IMG/VR virus record: IMGVR_UViG_3300038491_000065 | Coordinates: 1 to 27,212 of that record | Direction: 5' to 3' (one strand) | Length of the DNA: 27,212 bases | From: a virus | Part shown: positions 1-8,900 of the stretch, one piece after another | Layout: every line of letters begins with the position of its first letter | Numbering within the stretch: the first letter of the stretch is position 1 | The notes under the pieces: model-generated | The model's input: only the letters and a program-made list of their open reading frames with translations | Database searches by the model: none | What the model was told of the DNA's origin: nothing | Position numbers and translations under genes: made by a program

Positions 1-9
1 ATATTATAT

Positions 10-813
10 ATGTTAATATCACATGAAACACCTATTAGTATGTTGGAGGAGTCTAGACAATACGCGGATTATGATTATTGTTTGGTGCATTTGCTGGAAA
101 CTCACCCCGCGTATTATTCCTTCTTTAAACAATCCCTCCTGCAAGGTAGGGAGGTATTGTTAGATAATTCAATTTTTGAATTAGGTGAATCATTCTCCAC
201 AACCAAATATGCTCATTATGTAAGAGAATTAAACCCAACGTTTTATATCATACCGGATGTGCTTGAAGATAGTGCAGGTACCATGAAATCATTTCAGGAC
301 TTTGTATCAACCTACCCGGATATTGATAATATAAAAATCGGTGTTGTTCAAGGCCGAACTTGGCAAGAGCTAGTGCAGTGTTATAATTTTATGTCAGAGC
401 ATGCAGATTATATTGCAATCTCTTTTGATTATAGCTGGTATAATACAGTAGCGTATTCATCGCGAGAGGGTAGATCCGGTGAGCTAGATAGATGGGCTGG
501 TGGTAGAATACACTTTATAAACAGGTTGCGTGAGGAAGGAATTTGGAATGATACTAAACCTCATCATCTACTTGGGTGTTCTCTCGCTCATGAGTTTAGA
601 GCATATAAAAACATACAAAATATTAGATCTTGTGATACATCAAACCCTGTTGTAGCTGCACTACATAACTATAAATATATTGCAGAGTATGGGCTAACAC
701 AAAAACCACATACACTTCTTGCTGATTTAATTGATCACGAAGTTACACCGGATGAGTTTGAGTTAATTATGCACAATGTTAAGGAATTTAGAAAAATAGT
801 ACACAATGCGTAA
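10..813 (+). CDS. dpdA: DpdA-like DNA 7-deazaguanine transglycosylase (TGT superfamily)
   Basis: Predicted TIM-barrel transglycosylase that swaps guanine in phage DNA for a 7-deazaguanine base. Motifs that line up with tRNA-guanine transglycosylase are LLDNSIFE (Asp52, like the DSGGFQ general acid/base region), IPDVLED (residues 81-87), IGVVQG (110-115, like the TGT FGIVQGG), HLLGCSL (186-192, like YLMGVG) and SCDTSNP (Asp209, candidate nucleophile, like the FDCVMPTR region). At 267 residues it is much shorter than bacterial TGT and has no obvious zinc site or tRNA-binding tail, which fits a DNA-acting DpdA better than a tRNA enzyme. Its stop overlaps the next start by 8 nt, giving a four-gene operon with a formyltransferase and QueF. 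The frame is open to the window edge, so the start at 10 is probable, not certain. The DpdA subfamily cannot be assigned here. Confidence 0.8.
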   Translation: MLISHETPISMLEESRQYADYDYCLVHLLETHPAYYSFFKQSLLQGREVLLDNSIFELGESFSTTKYAHYVRELNPTFYIIPDVLEDSAGTMKSFQDFVSTYPDIDNIKIGVVQGRTWQELVQCYNFMSEHADYIAISFDYSWYNTVAYSSREGRSGELDRWAGGRIHFINRLREEGIWNDTKPHHLLGCSLAHEFRAYKNIQNIRSCDTSNPVVAALHNYKYIAEYGLTQKPHTLLADLIDHEVTPDEFELIMHNVKEFRKIVHNA

Positions 814-1336
814 AACGATAAAGTGGGCTACATTGTTTAGTCAAACTGGTAGTGAGATTGTAAATTTAGCAAACTCCTTAGGTAGGTGGCCGGACTACAT
901 TATAACAAATAATACCGACACTAGTGTTATAGATCCACAGATTAAAGATCGTATCACACACATTCTTAATAAGGTAGAATCTAAAACCTTAGATGTGTTG
1001 AGCACTATTATAGATAGTACCGAATGTCTTATAACTTTACATGGGTGGTTACGCATTATCCCGGCGAATATATGCGACTCATATAATATATACAATGGTC
1101 ATCCCGGGCTTATTACTAGGTATGAAGAGCTAAAAGGTAAAGACCCACAGAATAAAATTCTCGATAACCTGCATCAATATGATTACTACGGAAGTGTTGT
1201 ACATAAAGTAACGCCTGAGGTTGATGGTGGAGAAATAGTATCATGTTGTGAATATAAAAATAATCTATCGTTTGAGAATTTTAACAACAAGATAAAGAAC
1301 GCGTCTTTTGACGCTTGGGTAAAGTTTTTAAAATAA
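806..1336 (+). CDS. PurN-type formyltransferase, candidate preQ1-DNA formyltransferase (DpdN-like)
   Basis: Formyl_trans_N fold protein of 176 residues. The catalytic Asn-x-His-Pro is present as N97-G-H99-P, followed by the conserved Asp of the DGG loop (D140 in TPEVDGGEIV); these match N106, H108 and D144 of E. coli PurN. The N-terminal SQTGSEI loop (residues 12-18) resembles the substrate-phosphate loop of PurN, and HGWLRIIP (79-86) resembles the conserved AGYMRIL stretch. It should transfer a formyl group from 10-formyl-tetrahydrofolate to an amine. Lying between a DpdA-like transglycosylase and QueF, the amine is most plausibly the aminomethyl group of preQ1. Work on phage 7-deazaguanine DNA predicts such a dPreQ1 formyltransferase (DpdN). 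A purine-synthesis PurN is less likely given the neighbours and the short, divergent sequence. The 8-nt overlap with the upstream gene suggests coupled translation. Confidence 0.75.
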   Translation: MRKTIKWATLFSQTGSEIVNLANSLGRWPDYIITNNTDTSVIDPQIKDRITHILNKVESKTLDVLSTIIDSTECLITLHGWLRIIPANICDSYNIYNGHPGLITRYEELKGKDPQNKILDNLHQYDYYGSVVHKVTPEVDGGEIVSCCEYKNNLSFENFNNKIKNASFDAWVKFLK

Positions 1337-1339
1337 ATT

Positions 1340-1900
1340 ATGTCATTAATATCATTTTCAGGAGCACAGAGTACAGGTAAAACTACATTACTCAAACACC
1401 TACAATCAAAAAATTCTGATACATTTGAATTTGTTCCAGAAGTAACACGTCTAATTAGTAGAACACTTAACCTACCTATTAACGAAGGTGGTAATATGCT
1501 TACACAGACCATGATCATGGCTGAGCATGTTAAGAACGTATATAGCAATACATCAGAGCATAAAATCCTTGATAGGTGTGCTTTAGACGGTCTAGTATAC
1601 ACACACTGGCTTAGAGATAACGATAAAGTTAATCAGGAGACATATTTACACGCATTTGATGTTTTTAATGCGCTACAAGATAAGTATGATATAATATTCT
1701 ACACTTCAGCTCATGATGTCAAGCTCGTCGATGATGGTGAGAGGAGTAATGATATTGAATTTAGAAACCAAATTGTAAGTTTATTTGAGCTACATTCTAG
1801 AAATTTAGGTAATATATTTGTACTAAGCGGTTCAATTGAAGAGCGGTTACTGATTATAAAGAATACACTTGCATTACACAATATTGACATTAACATATAA
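1340..1900 (+). CDS. NadR-like P-loop kinase (AAA_28 family)
   Basis: A 186-residue P-loop nucleotide-binding protein. Walker A is GAQSTGKTT (residues 8-16), FVPEVTRL (31-38) follows as in AAA_28 proteins, ILDRCALD (76-83) is a Walker B/substrate-site candidate, and VDDGERS (130-136) matches the VDDGLRS-type lid of the NadR nicotinamide-riboside kinase domain. No adenylyltransferase domain is attached. It starts 3 nt after the formyltransferase and ends 4 nt before the chosen queF start, so it is cotranscribed with the modification genes. Its substrate is not shown by the sequence. It could be nicotinamide riboside (NAD(P) supply, relevant because QueF uses NADPH), a nucleoside or nucleotide, or a step in base modification. 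Family assignment is fairly firm; function is open. Confidence 0.7.
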   Translation: MSLISFSGAQSTGKTTLLKHLQSKNSDTFEFVPEVTRLISRTLNLPINEGGNMLTQTMIMAEHVKNVYSNTSEHKILDRCALDGLVYTHWLRDNDKVNQETYLHAFDVFNALQDKYDIIFYTSAHDVKLVDDGERSNDIEFRNQIVSLFELHSRNLGNIFVLSGSIEERLLIIKNTLALHNIDINI

Positions 1901-1903
1901 ATA
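1896..1903 (+). promoter_or_regulatory. TATAAATA octamer abutting queF start (ambiguous)
   Basis: An exact match to the T4 late-promoter octamer spans the kinase stop codon and ends 1 nt before the queF ATG. A transcript initiated the usual 5-6 nt downstream would begin inside queF, so it may instead be a chance match or an AT-rich initiation context. Confidence 0.2.
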
Positions 1904-1904
1904 T

Positions 1905-2858
1905 ATGGCTCTAGTAGAATTAGATAATAGTAAAATAAACAAACACTTAGGTAAAACCTCCTCATATAAATCACAATATGATCCTACTCTGTTGGCTAGA
2001 GAAGAGAGGCAATCAAATAGAACACATCTAGATTTAAATAGTAACAACTTACCATTTTTAGGTAGGGATATTTGGAATGCGTATGAGGTATCCGGATTAA
2101 CTGATGCGGGCATGCCTGTTACAGGTATCGCAAAAATTGTATATAACTGCTCGAGTAAGTACATTGTTGAATCAAAGTCCTTAAAACTTTATTTTAATTC
2201 TTTTAATAGTACGAAGCTTGGAAAAACTCCTAGGGATGTTAGATCAAATATTTCAAATCACGTTTCTCAGGATTTAAGTAAATACCTTGAAACAGATGTA
2301 CAAGTGCATGTCTTCTCAAATAGGCGCTTATTACGAAATTCAATCGTAGCGGCAATGGAATGGCAGGATGTAGAATATAATGATCGTTCAGGTAGTAATG
2401 ATAATACATATATTACCCTTGAGGATACGTATCCGTTTGAGCAGGTAGAATTTGATACGTATACAGAGACGCCAAGTCTCCTTGAAGTTGTTGAAAATTC
2501 TCCGGTTGAGTGGGTGCATTATCATAGTGCATTACTCAAATCAAATTGTAGGGTTACATCACAACCGGACTGGGGTGATGTATATATTGATATTAAATCA
2601 AAAGATACAGTTGATCCTATATCACTTCTCAAATATATTATTTCGTTTAGAGATGAGTGTCATTTTCATGAAGAAATTTGTGAAGCTATTTATAAACGTC
2701 TTAGTGATAGCTTACAGCCAGAAATGCTAGCTGTAAGGTGCTTATATGCTAGACGCGGTGGAATTGACATTAACCCGGAACGGTTCTCACACACTAGTTT
2801 ATCTCACACAGGCTTGTCTAGTGTACTTAGACCCCATATTAAGACCCCGAAACAGTAG
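1905..2858 (+). CDS. queF: QueF, NADPH-dependent preQ0 (7-cyano-7-deazaguanine) reductase, bimodular form
   Basis: Reduces the nitrile of preQ0 to the aminomethyl group of preQ1 using two NADPH. All hallmarks of the long, E. coli-type QueF are present: LGKTSSYKSQYDPTLL near the N-terminus (residues 15-30), the NADPH-site motif ESKSLKLY followed by FNSFN (89-101), catalytic Cys215 in SNCRVTSQPDWG with Asp222, a HFHEEICE segment (253-260), and C-terminal ARRGGIDINP (282-291). Length with the chosen start is 317 residues (E. coli about 282). I chose ATG 1905 over the upstream in-frame ATG at 1869 because the latter would overlap the kinase gene by 32 nt and QueF homology begins just after 1905. 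It is the last gene of the operon, before a strong terminator. It supplies preQ1, which implies the modified base is preQ1-derived. Confidence 0.93.
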   Translation: MALVELDNSKINKHLGKTSSYKSQYDPTLLAREERQSNRTHLDLNSNNLPFLGRDIWNAYEVSGLTDAGMPVTGIAKIVYNCSSKYIVESKSLKLYFNSFNSTKLGKTPRDVRSNISNHVSQDLSKYLETDVQVHVFSNRRLLRNSIVAAMEWQDVEYNDRSGSNDNTYITLEDTYPFEQVEFDTYTETPSLLEVVENSPVEWVHYHSALLKSNCRVTSQPDWGDVYIDIKSKDTVDPISLLKYIISFRDECHFHEEICEAIYKRLSDSLQPEMLAVRCLYARRGGIDINPERFSHTSLSHTGLSSVLRPHIKTPKQ

Positions 2859-2894
2859 TTAAGTTTTATATAATTTTAAAAACACCACTACTTT

Positions 2895-2926
2895 AAAAAC
2901 ACCTATGAATTCATAGGTGTTTTTTT
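2895..2926 (+). terminator. Rho-independent terminator after queF
   Basis: A perfect inverted repeat whose left arm is AAAAACACCTATGAA, closing on itself around GAATTC and running into seven T residues. It lies 36 nt past the queF stop and ends the modification operon before the first fiber gene. Confidence 0.85.
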
Positions 2927-2936
2927 GTGTCTATTG

Positions 2937-2944
2937 ATTAAATA
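2937..2944 (+). promoter_or_regulatory. Weak late-promoter-like site before large fiber
   Basis: ATTAAATA, two mismatches from TATAAATA, lies 9 nt before the ATG of the large fiber gene, the same spacing as better matches elsewhere in the window. It is the only candidate between the terminator at 2895-2926 and the gene. Confidence 0.25.
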
Positions 2945-2953
2945 ACTATACAT

Positions 2954-5900
2954 ATGATCAAGTTGTTTAGCGAGAAGGTAAATCCTACCTACACTAACTC
3001 GGATCGAAATATCTTATATGTTAAAGACTTTAAAGAGGTCTTTTTCGATATTTTTGAATTTGAGATTAACGGAAATAATTATATTGCTGAGAAAGTCTCA
3101 ACCTATAACAATTACCCTGTTGTTAATATACCTATTACAGAAAATAATATCTCGTATAATGTACCGTTTGTGCTTAAGCGAGGTAAATTTAAAATAATGT
3201 ATAATGATCAAACTCTAGACAGCTCTAAAAGTCAGGGTATAGTTGTAGAGAAACAAAAGCCTGTCGATAATATACCACCTGTAGCTACTATAACTGAAAA
3301 TAATTCGGTTGTTAATGCTAATGTATCGGTGGATATAATATCAGACATCTTACAACAAAAGAAGGATGAGCTGGTACAAGAAATTGGATATGAGCGTGAT
3401 AAGATAGTTACAGAATCTTATCTTGAAAAAGAGAAAGAATTAGCAGCACTAGTTGATAAGGTGGAGCTGAGCAACAAAACTACACGAGATGGTTTAGAGC
3501 AAGTCCGTGAAAAGCTTGTTGAGGAATTTAATATAGCTACTGTTGAGACAAAATCAGCTTTAACCGATTTAAATATCCAAGCAGAAGAACATTTAATCAA
3601 ATATATTAAAGGTATTGTATCTGAAAAAGCAGAATCGCTGCAAGATAGTATTTTAGATAGTAAAAAGCAAATTGACACACATGTTGATAAGGAGATTAAT
3701 AGTTTAGCAAAAGAATTAACGCATGTTGTAGAAAACAATCACGGTCAACTATCAACAACTATAGCCAGTTCTTTAGATAAAGAGCTTGAAAAGCTGGTCA
3801 AAAAGGTTGATATAGCTATAGATAAAAAGAATGTAATTCTAAATGAGACTATTAAAGCGGAGTTGCAGAGCTACGAGAGTGAATTATTATCTGTTCAACA
3901 ATCAACTGTTGAACTTAATGATGTTATTAATAAGACATCTAGTAAAGCTCTAAGTAGGATAGGTAATGTCAAAAAAGATTTAAGCGCTGATGTTACTAGC
4001 ATACAAAAGGATGTTACTAGCATACAAAAGGATGTAGATAGTTTAGAAACACAGCTTAATGATAAATTAGTACAAGCTGAAAATAATATAAAAGAGTATT
4101 ATGATGGTAAGCTTAAAATCGTTGAAAGCACTATTTTTAAGACTGTTGAGGATAGTAACGCGCTTCGCAACCTTATAAATGAAAGTAAAAATACTATACT
4201 AACAGATGTTAAGCAAATAAAGGGTACTGTGCCTAAAATGGCATCAGCTGATAACGGTGCGGTAAACATTAAAAGAGATTTAGAAAAAACAATCACAAAA
4301 CGTTTTAATGATGAAATTGTCTCTATTAAGCGATTAATAGAGATGAGCTCAGGTGGAGGGTCAGTCGCAATGCAGTTTGCGGATGGTGGTACTATGAATG
4401 GCAATCTTACAATTGTCGGTACTATTTCTGCAAGAGAATATCTAGGAATTCCGTCTGGTGGTGGCGGTGGTGGCGGCGCGTTTACGGCGGGCGCCAGCAC
4501 GGTGATCACTCCAACGAGTGCGGTAACTCTCGGATTAGCGAGCGGGGACGAGGCTGCACTAACGCTCGACTATACAACTAACAAGCTAGCGGGAAATGAT
4601 ACAGGGCTGTTGATCAACCAGACTGACACGCTCAGCAATGGCACTAGCAAGCTGCTGGATCTGCAGGTGGGTGGGGTGAGCAAGTTTAGCGTGGATTCGA
4701 GCGGGAAGGCACAGGTTTACGCCGTCGATGGGGCGACGTATGTAAGGTCCAGCCAGTTTATCCTTGGTCACCCTACTTCCCTGGTAAGGTTGTACCCTGA
4801 TGGGGCAGGCAATCTGGCGCAATACAACGGTGCCGCCTCTCAGGGCTATAACATCTACAACACCCGCACAAGTGCCACCGAATACGAGCGGGCGCATATC
4901 GGTTGGAACGATACGGCTGATACCTTCGTCATTGGGACTGAGGCAGGGTCAGGGGGTGGGACGGTTCGGGGAATTGATATCAAAACAGGTACAATTTCCC
5001 GCCTCGCCATTGGCACCGGTGCCACAGTTTCACGGAATAGTATCGTACCATCGTTTAATGGAGTGATGACACTGGGCGGGTCAACCCAGAGGTGGAGGAA
5101 CCTCTACTTAGGTGAGGCGGCTTTAGTTAACGACGAGCCAGTAATCAACGTCGCGTCAACGTGGAATAACGCGGCCGTGCCGTTTACTCTGATCAAAGCT
5201 GATGTCACTGACACCGCCAGCGCAGTGGGTAGTAAACTGCTAGACTTGCAGGTTGGCGGGACGAGCAAGTTCAGCGTGGGTCCGACTGGCACCATTACCA
5301 TTGATCCCGGCACTAATAATGCGTTGATCCAAACCTCATCGATATTCGATCCCGTTATACGCGTAAGGTCCGGAGGGTATGGGCACCTACTTTTCGGCGT
5401 AGGGTCGAGTCCATGGCACTATAACACTATAGGCTTTGACATAGGGTTCAAGACCCATGCGGGTGGGGGCTTCCAATGGTCGTCCGTAGGCTCTGACTCT
5501 ACTGCTGCAAGTGATCTAATACTAGCACGCGACGCAGCCAACACCCTCGGCCAACGTAACGGCGTTAACGCCCAAACATCCAACATTTACAACACATACA
5601 CAGATGCCTCTAATTACGAGCGGCTAGCAATTCAATGGGCAGGCAACGATTGCCTCATACAGACACAGCGGGCGGGTAATGGAGCTAGTCGGCAGATGCA
5701 CTTTGCGGCGGCTCAATTCAGATTTACGGCCCCCGCCGGAGTGAATCTGCAAACTAATACTAATCTTTCTGTCGCGGATGGTGAGGTGTATCTCACTCAA
5801 TTGAACCTCACTGAGGATCTCCCCGCCCTCAACATCACCTCAACTTGGAATGCTGCCACTACAGCGCTCACTCTGATTAAGGCTAATGTGACCAACACTG

Positions 5901-8900
5901 CAAGCGCGGCTGGTAGTAAGCTGCTGGATCTGCAGGTGGGTGGAGTCAGCAAGTTCAGTGTGGATGATACTGGTGGGCTTTCTTTTCCTGGCTCCTCTAC
6001 GTATCAGCAAGTAATAAAGTTCTCTAACACTTATCCAGGGTACCTTAGAGCGGACGGAGCCGTTTCCGTAAAAAGTATAACTAATGAAAACGGGGGAAAC
6101 TTCCTATTAGGCTCGGCGGGGATTAAGTTAGGAAACTCAGCGGTGCTTAGCTTTACTCAAAACAATGCGATATCCAATGCTGCGGATTTAGAGCTGCACC
6201 GAGACGCCGCTGACACTCTAGCGCAGCGTCGCGGAACTAACGCACAAACCTTTAATATCTACAACACCTACACAAACGCCACCCAGTACGAGCGGGCGCA
6301 TATCGGTTGGAATGATACGGCTGATACCTTCGTCATTGGGACTGAAGCAGGGTCCGGGGGTGGGACGGTTAGGCCTGTGGAGGTTGCAGCCCCTTCTCTG
6401 ACGCTAAAGCAGGGCGCAGACGCTAGTCAATACACGCAGTCCGGGTTCAGAATATATGGGTTTGATAACGTGAGCAATTACTTCCTCCATATAGGGGTTA
6501 AGTCAAATGGGCGCCCGGATTTATACTCCAACCTGGATTGGATTCATATCTCCAGCCTGCTACCGAGGGGGGCTACCCGAACGGGGTGGCTTGGGAGTGA
6601 GGCTAATATCTGGGGAAAGATCTGGGGCGCAGAGGTTAATATCGATCAAGGCACCCTCACAGATGATGCCCAAGCCCTCAATATCACCTCAACGTGGAAT
6701 GATGCAGCTGATACATTTACGCTGATCAAGGCAGATGTGACCAACACCGCCAGCGCGGCGGGGAGTAAGCTGTTAGATCTGCAGGTGGGTGGGGTGAGTA
6801 AGTTCAGCGTGAGTAATACGGGGGTTGCCACCTCTAGTCTCGGTGCTGATTACGCGTCGCTCTTCCCCTCATTATTAAGGTTCTACGATAACTCGGTCGG
6901 GGTTCTGGCTCAAATCAACTCAGGCAACCCTTACGTCTCGAATGGAGCAGCGTTCCAGCTCGGCTCACTGGGTGCCTTGTCCTGGCAATCTGTTGCTAGG
7001 GTCGATAGCGGCTCTGCGGATCTCAAGCTAACCCGAGCAGCAGCAGCAACCCTCCAGCTAGGCGAAGACCACGCGACTACGCCAACCGGGCAGACGATTA
7101 AAGCGCATGACGTAACGGCTGGGACAGGGGCCGATCTGACTCTGTCAGGCGGATTGGGGTCAGTTGCTAATGGTGATGTGGTTATTGAAGCGGGCGCGTC
7201 TACACTGACGGTGCAAGCCGCCGTGAACTCAACCGCGCTATTAGACTCCGCCGGGGCGCTAGTTATCAGTAAAGCGGGCAGCGCGCAATTCACCTTCGGT
7301 GGCGGTTCGGGTAACTACACTTATAGACCTTTTTACTCCGTCGCTCCTTATAACCTAGGGTTATCCACCCACCGATGGGCTACCACCTACACTCAGGCGC
7401 TTGACGTCGCGCAAGGCACCCTCACTGATGATGCTCAGGCGCTCAATATCACCTCAACGTGGAATGATGCGGCTGATACATTTACGCTGATCAAGGCCGA
7501 TGTGACCAACACCGCCAGCGCGGCGGGGAGCAAGTTGATGGATTTGCAGGTGGGCGGGGTCAGCAAGTTCAGTGTGGATGCTACGGGGGCTGCCAGCGCA
7601 AAGTCTATAGCTATCGACACCTCGAGCACAACATTAATGGCAGGGAGTGGTATCGGGGGATGGTATGGCAGTCTAGGCTTCTTCTTTAACGGGAACCTCA
7701 ACGGGACCTGGACCTCGTCAGTTCTCAATATCGGCGGGAGCATGGCTCTTCAGCTAGGGGGGTTAGCAGGTCTTCAGCTCAGCAAACCGGCAGCGGCAAC
7801 CCTCCAGCTAGGCACTGACCACGCGACTACACCAACCGGTCAGACGATCAAGGCTCACGACGTAACGGCTGGGGCAGGGGCCGATCTGACTCTGTCAGGC
7901 GGATTGGGGTCAGTCGCTAACGGGCACGTGATCCTTGATGGCGATGTCCACGCGACTGCGGGGGTCATTGGGGCGGACAATAACTTTATCGGCAGACTAG
8001 CAGGCTCGGGTAATTCCGGAGGCAGAAACACAGGGGTAGGCACCACTGCGCTCGCCAGCAACACTGGATCTAACAACACCGCTAACGGCTACCAAACCCT
8101 TTTTCTCGGCGCTGGTAACTACAACACGGCTAGCGGTATCTGGGCACTCTACGGCAACACTGGATCTAACAACACCGCTAGCGGTAACCAGTCACTCTAC
8201 AGTAACACAGGGAGCAGCAACACCGCTAGCGGCAACGAATCGGGCGCTTATCAATCAGGCGGCACCACTGCCCTAACGACAGCATCTAACTCTGTATTTC
8301 TCGGGGCGACTACTAAGGGCATCCAGGGGGCGACTAATCAAATTGTTATCGGCGATACTGCCGAATCTATCGGAGCTAATAGTGTCGTCCTAGGTAATGA
8401 TTCCATTGTAACAACGGCTCTCAAGGGTAACGTAGGCATCGGTACGACGACACCAGTGGGGTTGTTCTCAGTAAAACCTCACGCTAGCTACCCAGGGCAA
8501 ATGAGCATTGGTATGTCTGGAAATGGGAGCGTCGGCCCCTACCTCATATTCGGCCACTACAACAACACCAGCCTGACTTCCTCCTTTAAGCTGGGGAATA
8601 ACAACTCCGGACAACTGAGCCTGTTGTCACCCAATAACACTGAACTGTTTACGGCGAGCAACAGCGGGGTGAACTTTCTTAGGATTAGAGTCGATAGTTA
8701 CGGGGCGTTATATCAACCATCAATTCAGTTAACAAGTAATGCATCCGGGGTAATCGGACTCTACGTTCCCGGAGGGACGGGGGCCCAGAATCTAGGATTT
8801 ATTACTTCTAGTCTAGAACGCGCCAGATTCGACGGCGCTGGGAATTTCGGCATCGGCACCACAACGCCAGGCCACGTTCTTGATGTAGTCGGCTCCGTTA

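Noticed and set aside
670-677. TATAAATA inside the dpdA-like gene
   Set aside because: It encodes an internal Tyr-Lys-Tyr stretch and precedes no start. It shows that the octamer can arise by chance in this AT-rich genome.
10-813. Ordinary tRNA-guanine transglycosylase for tRNA queuosine
   Set aside because: Too short and divergent, with no visible zinc-binding Cys/His set, and located in a phage operon with a formyltransferase. DNA modification fits better, though a tRNA substrate is not formally excluded.
1186-1602. 138-codon minus-strand ORF opposite the formyltransferase/kinase junction
   Set aside because: Overlaps two well-supported plus-strand genes and has no recognisable motifs.
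4099-8079. Several minus-strand ORFs of 60-136 codons opposite the large fiber
   Set aside because: They lie antisense to repetitive GC-rich coding sequence, are Pro/Ala/Val-rich shadows, and repeat each other because the modules repeat.
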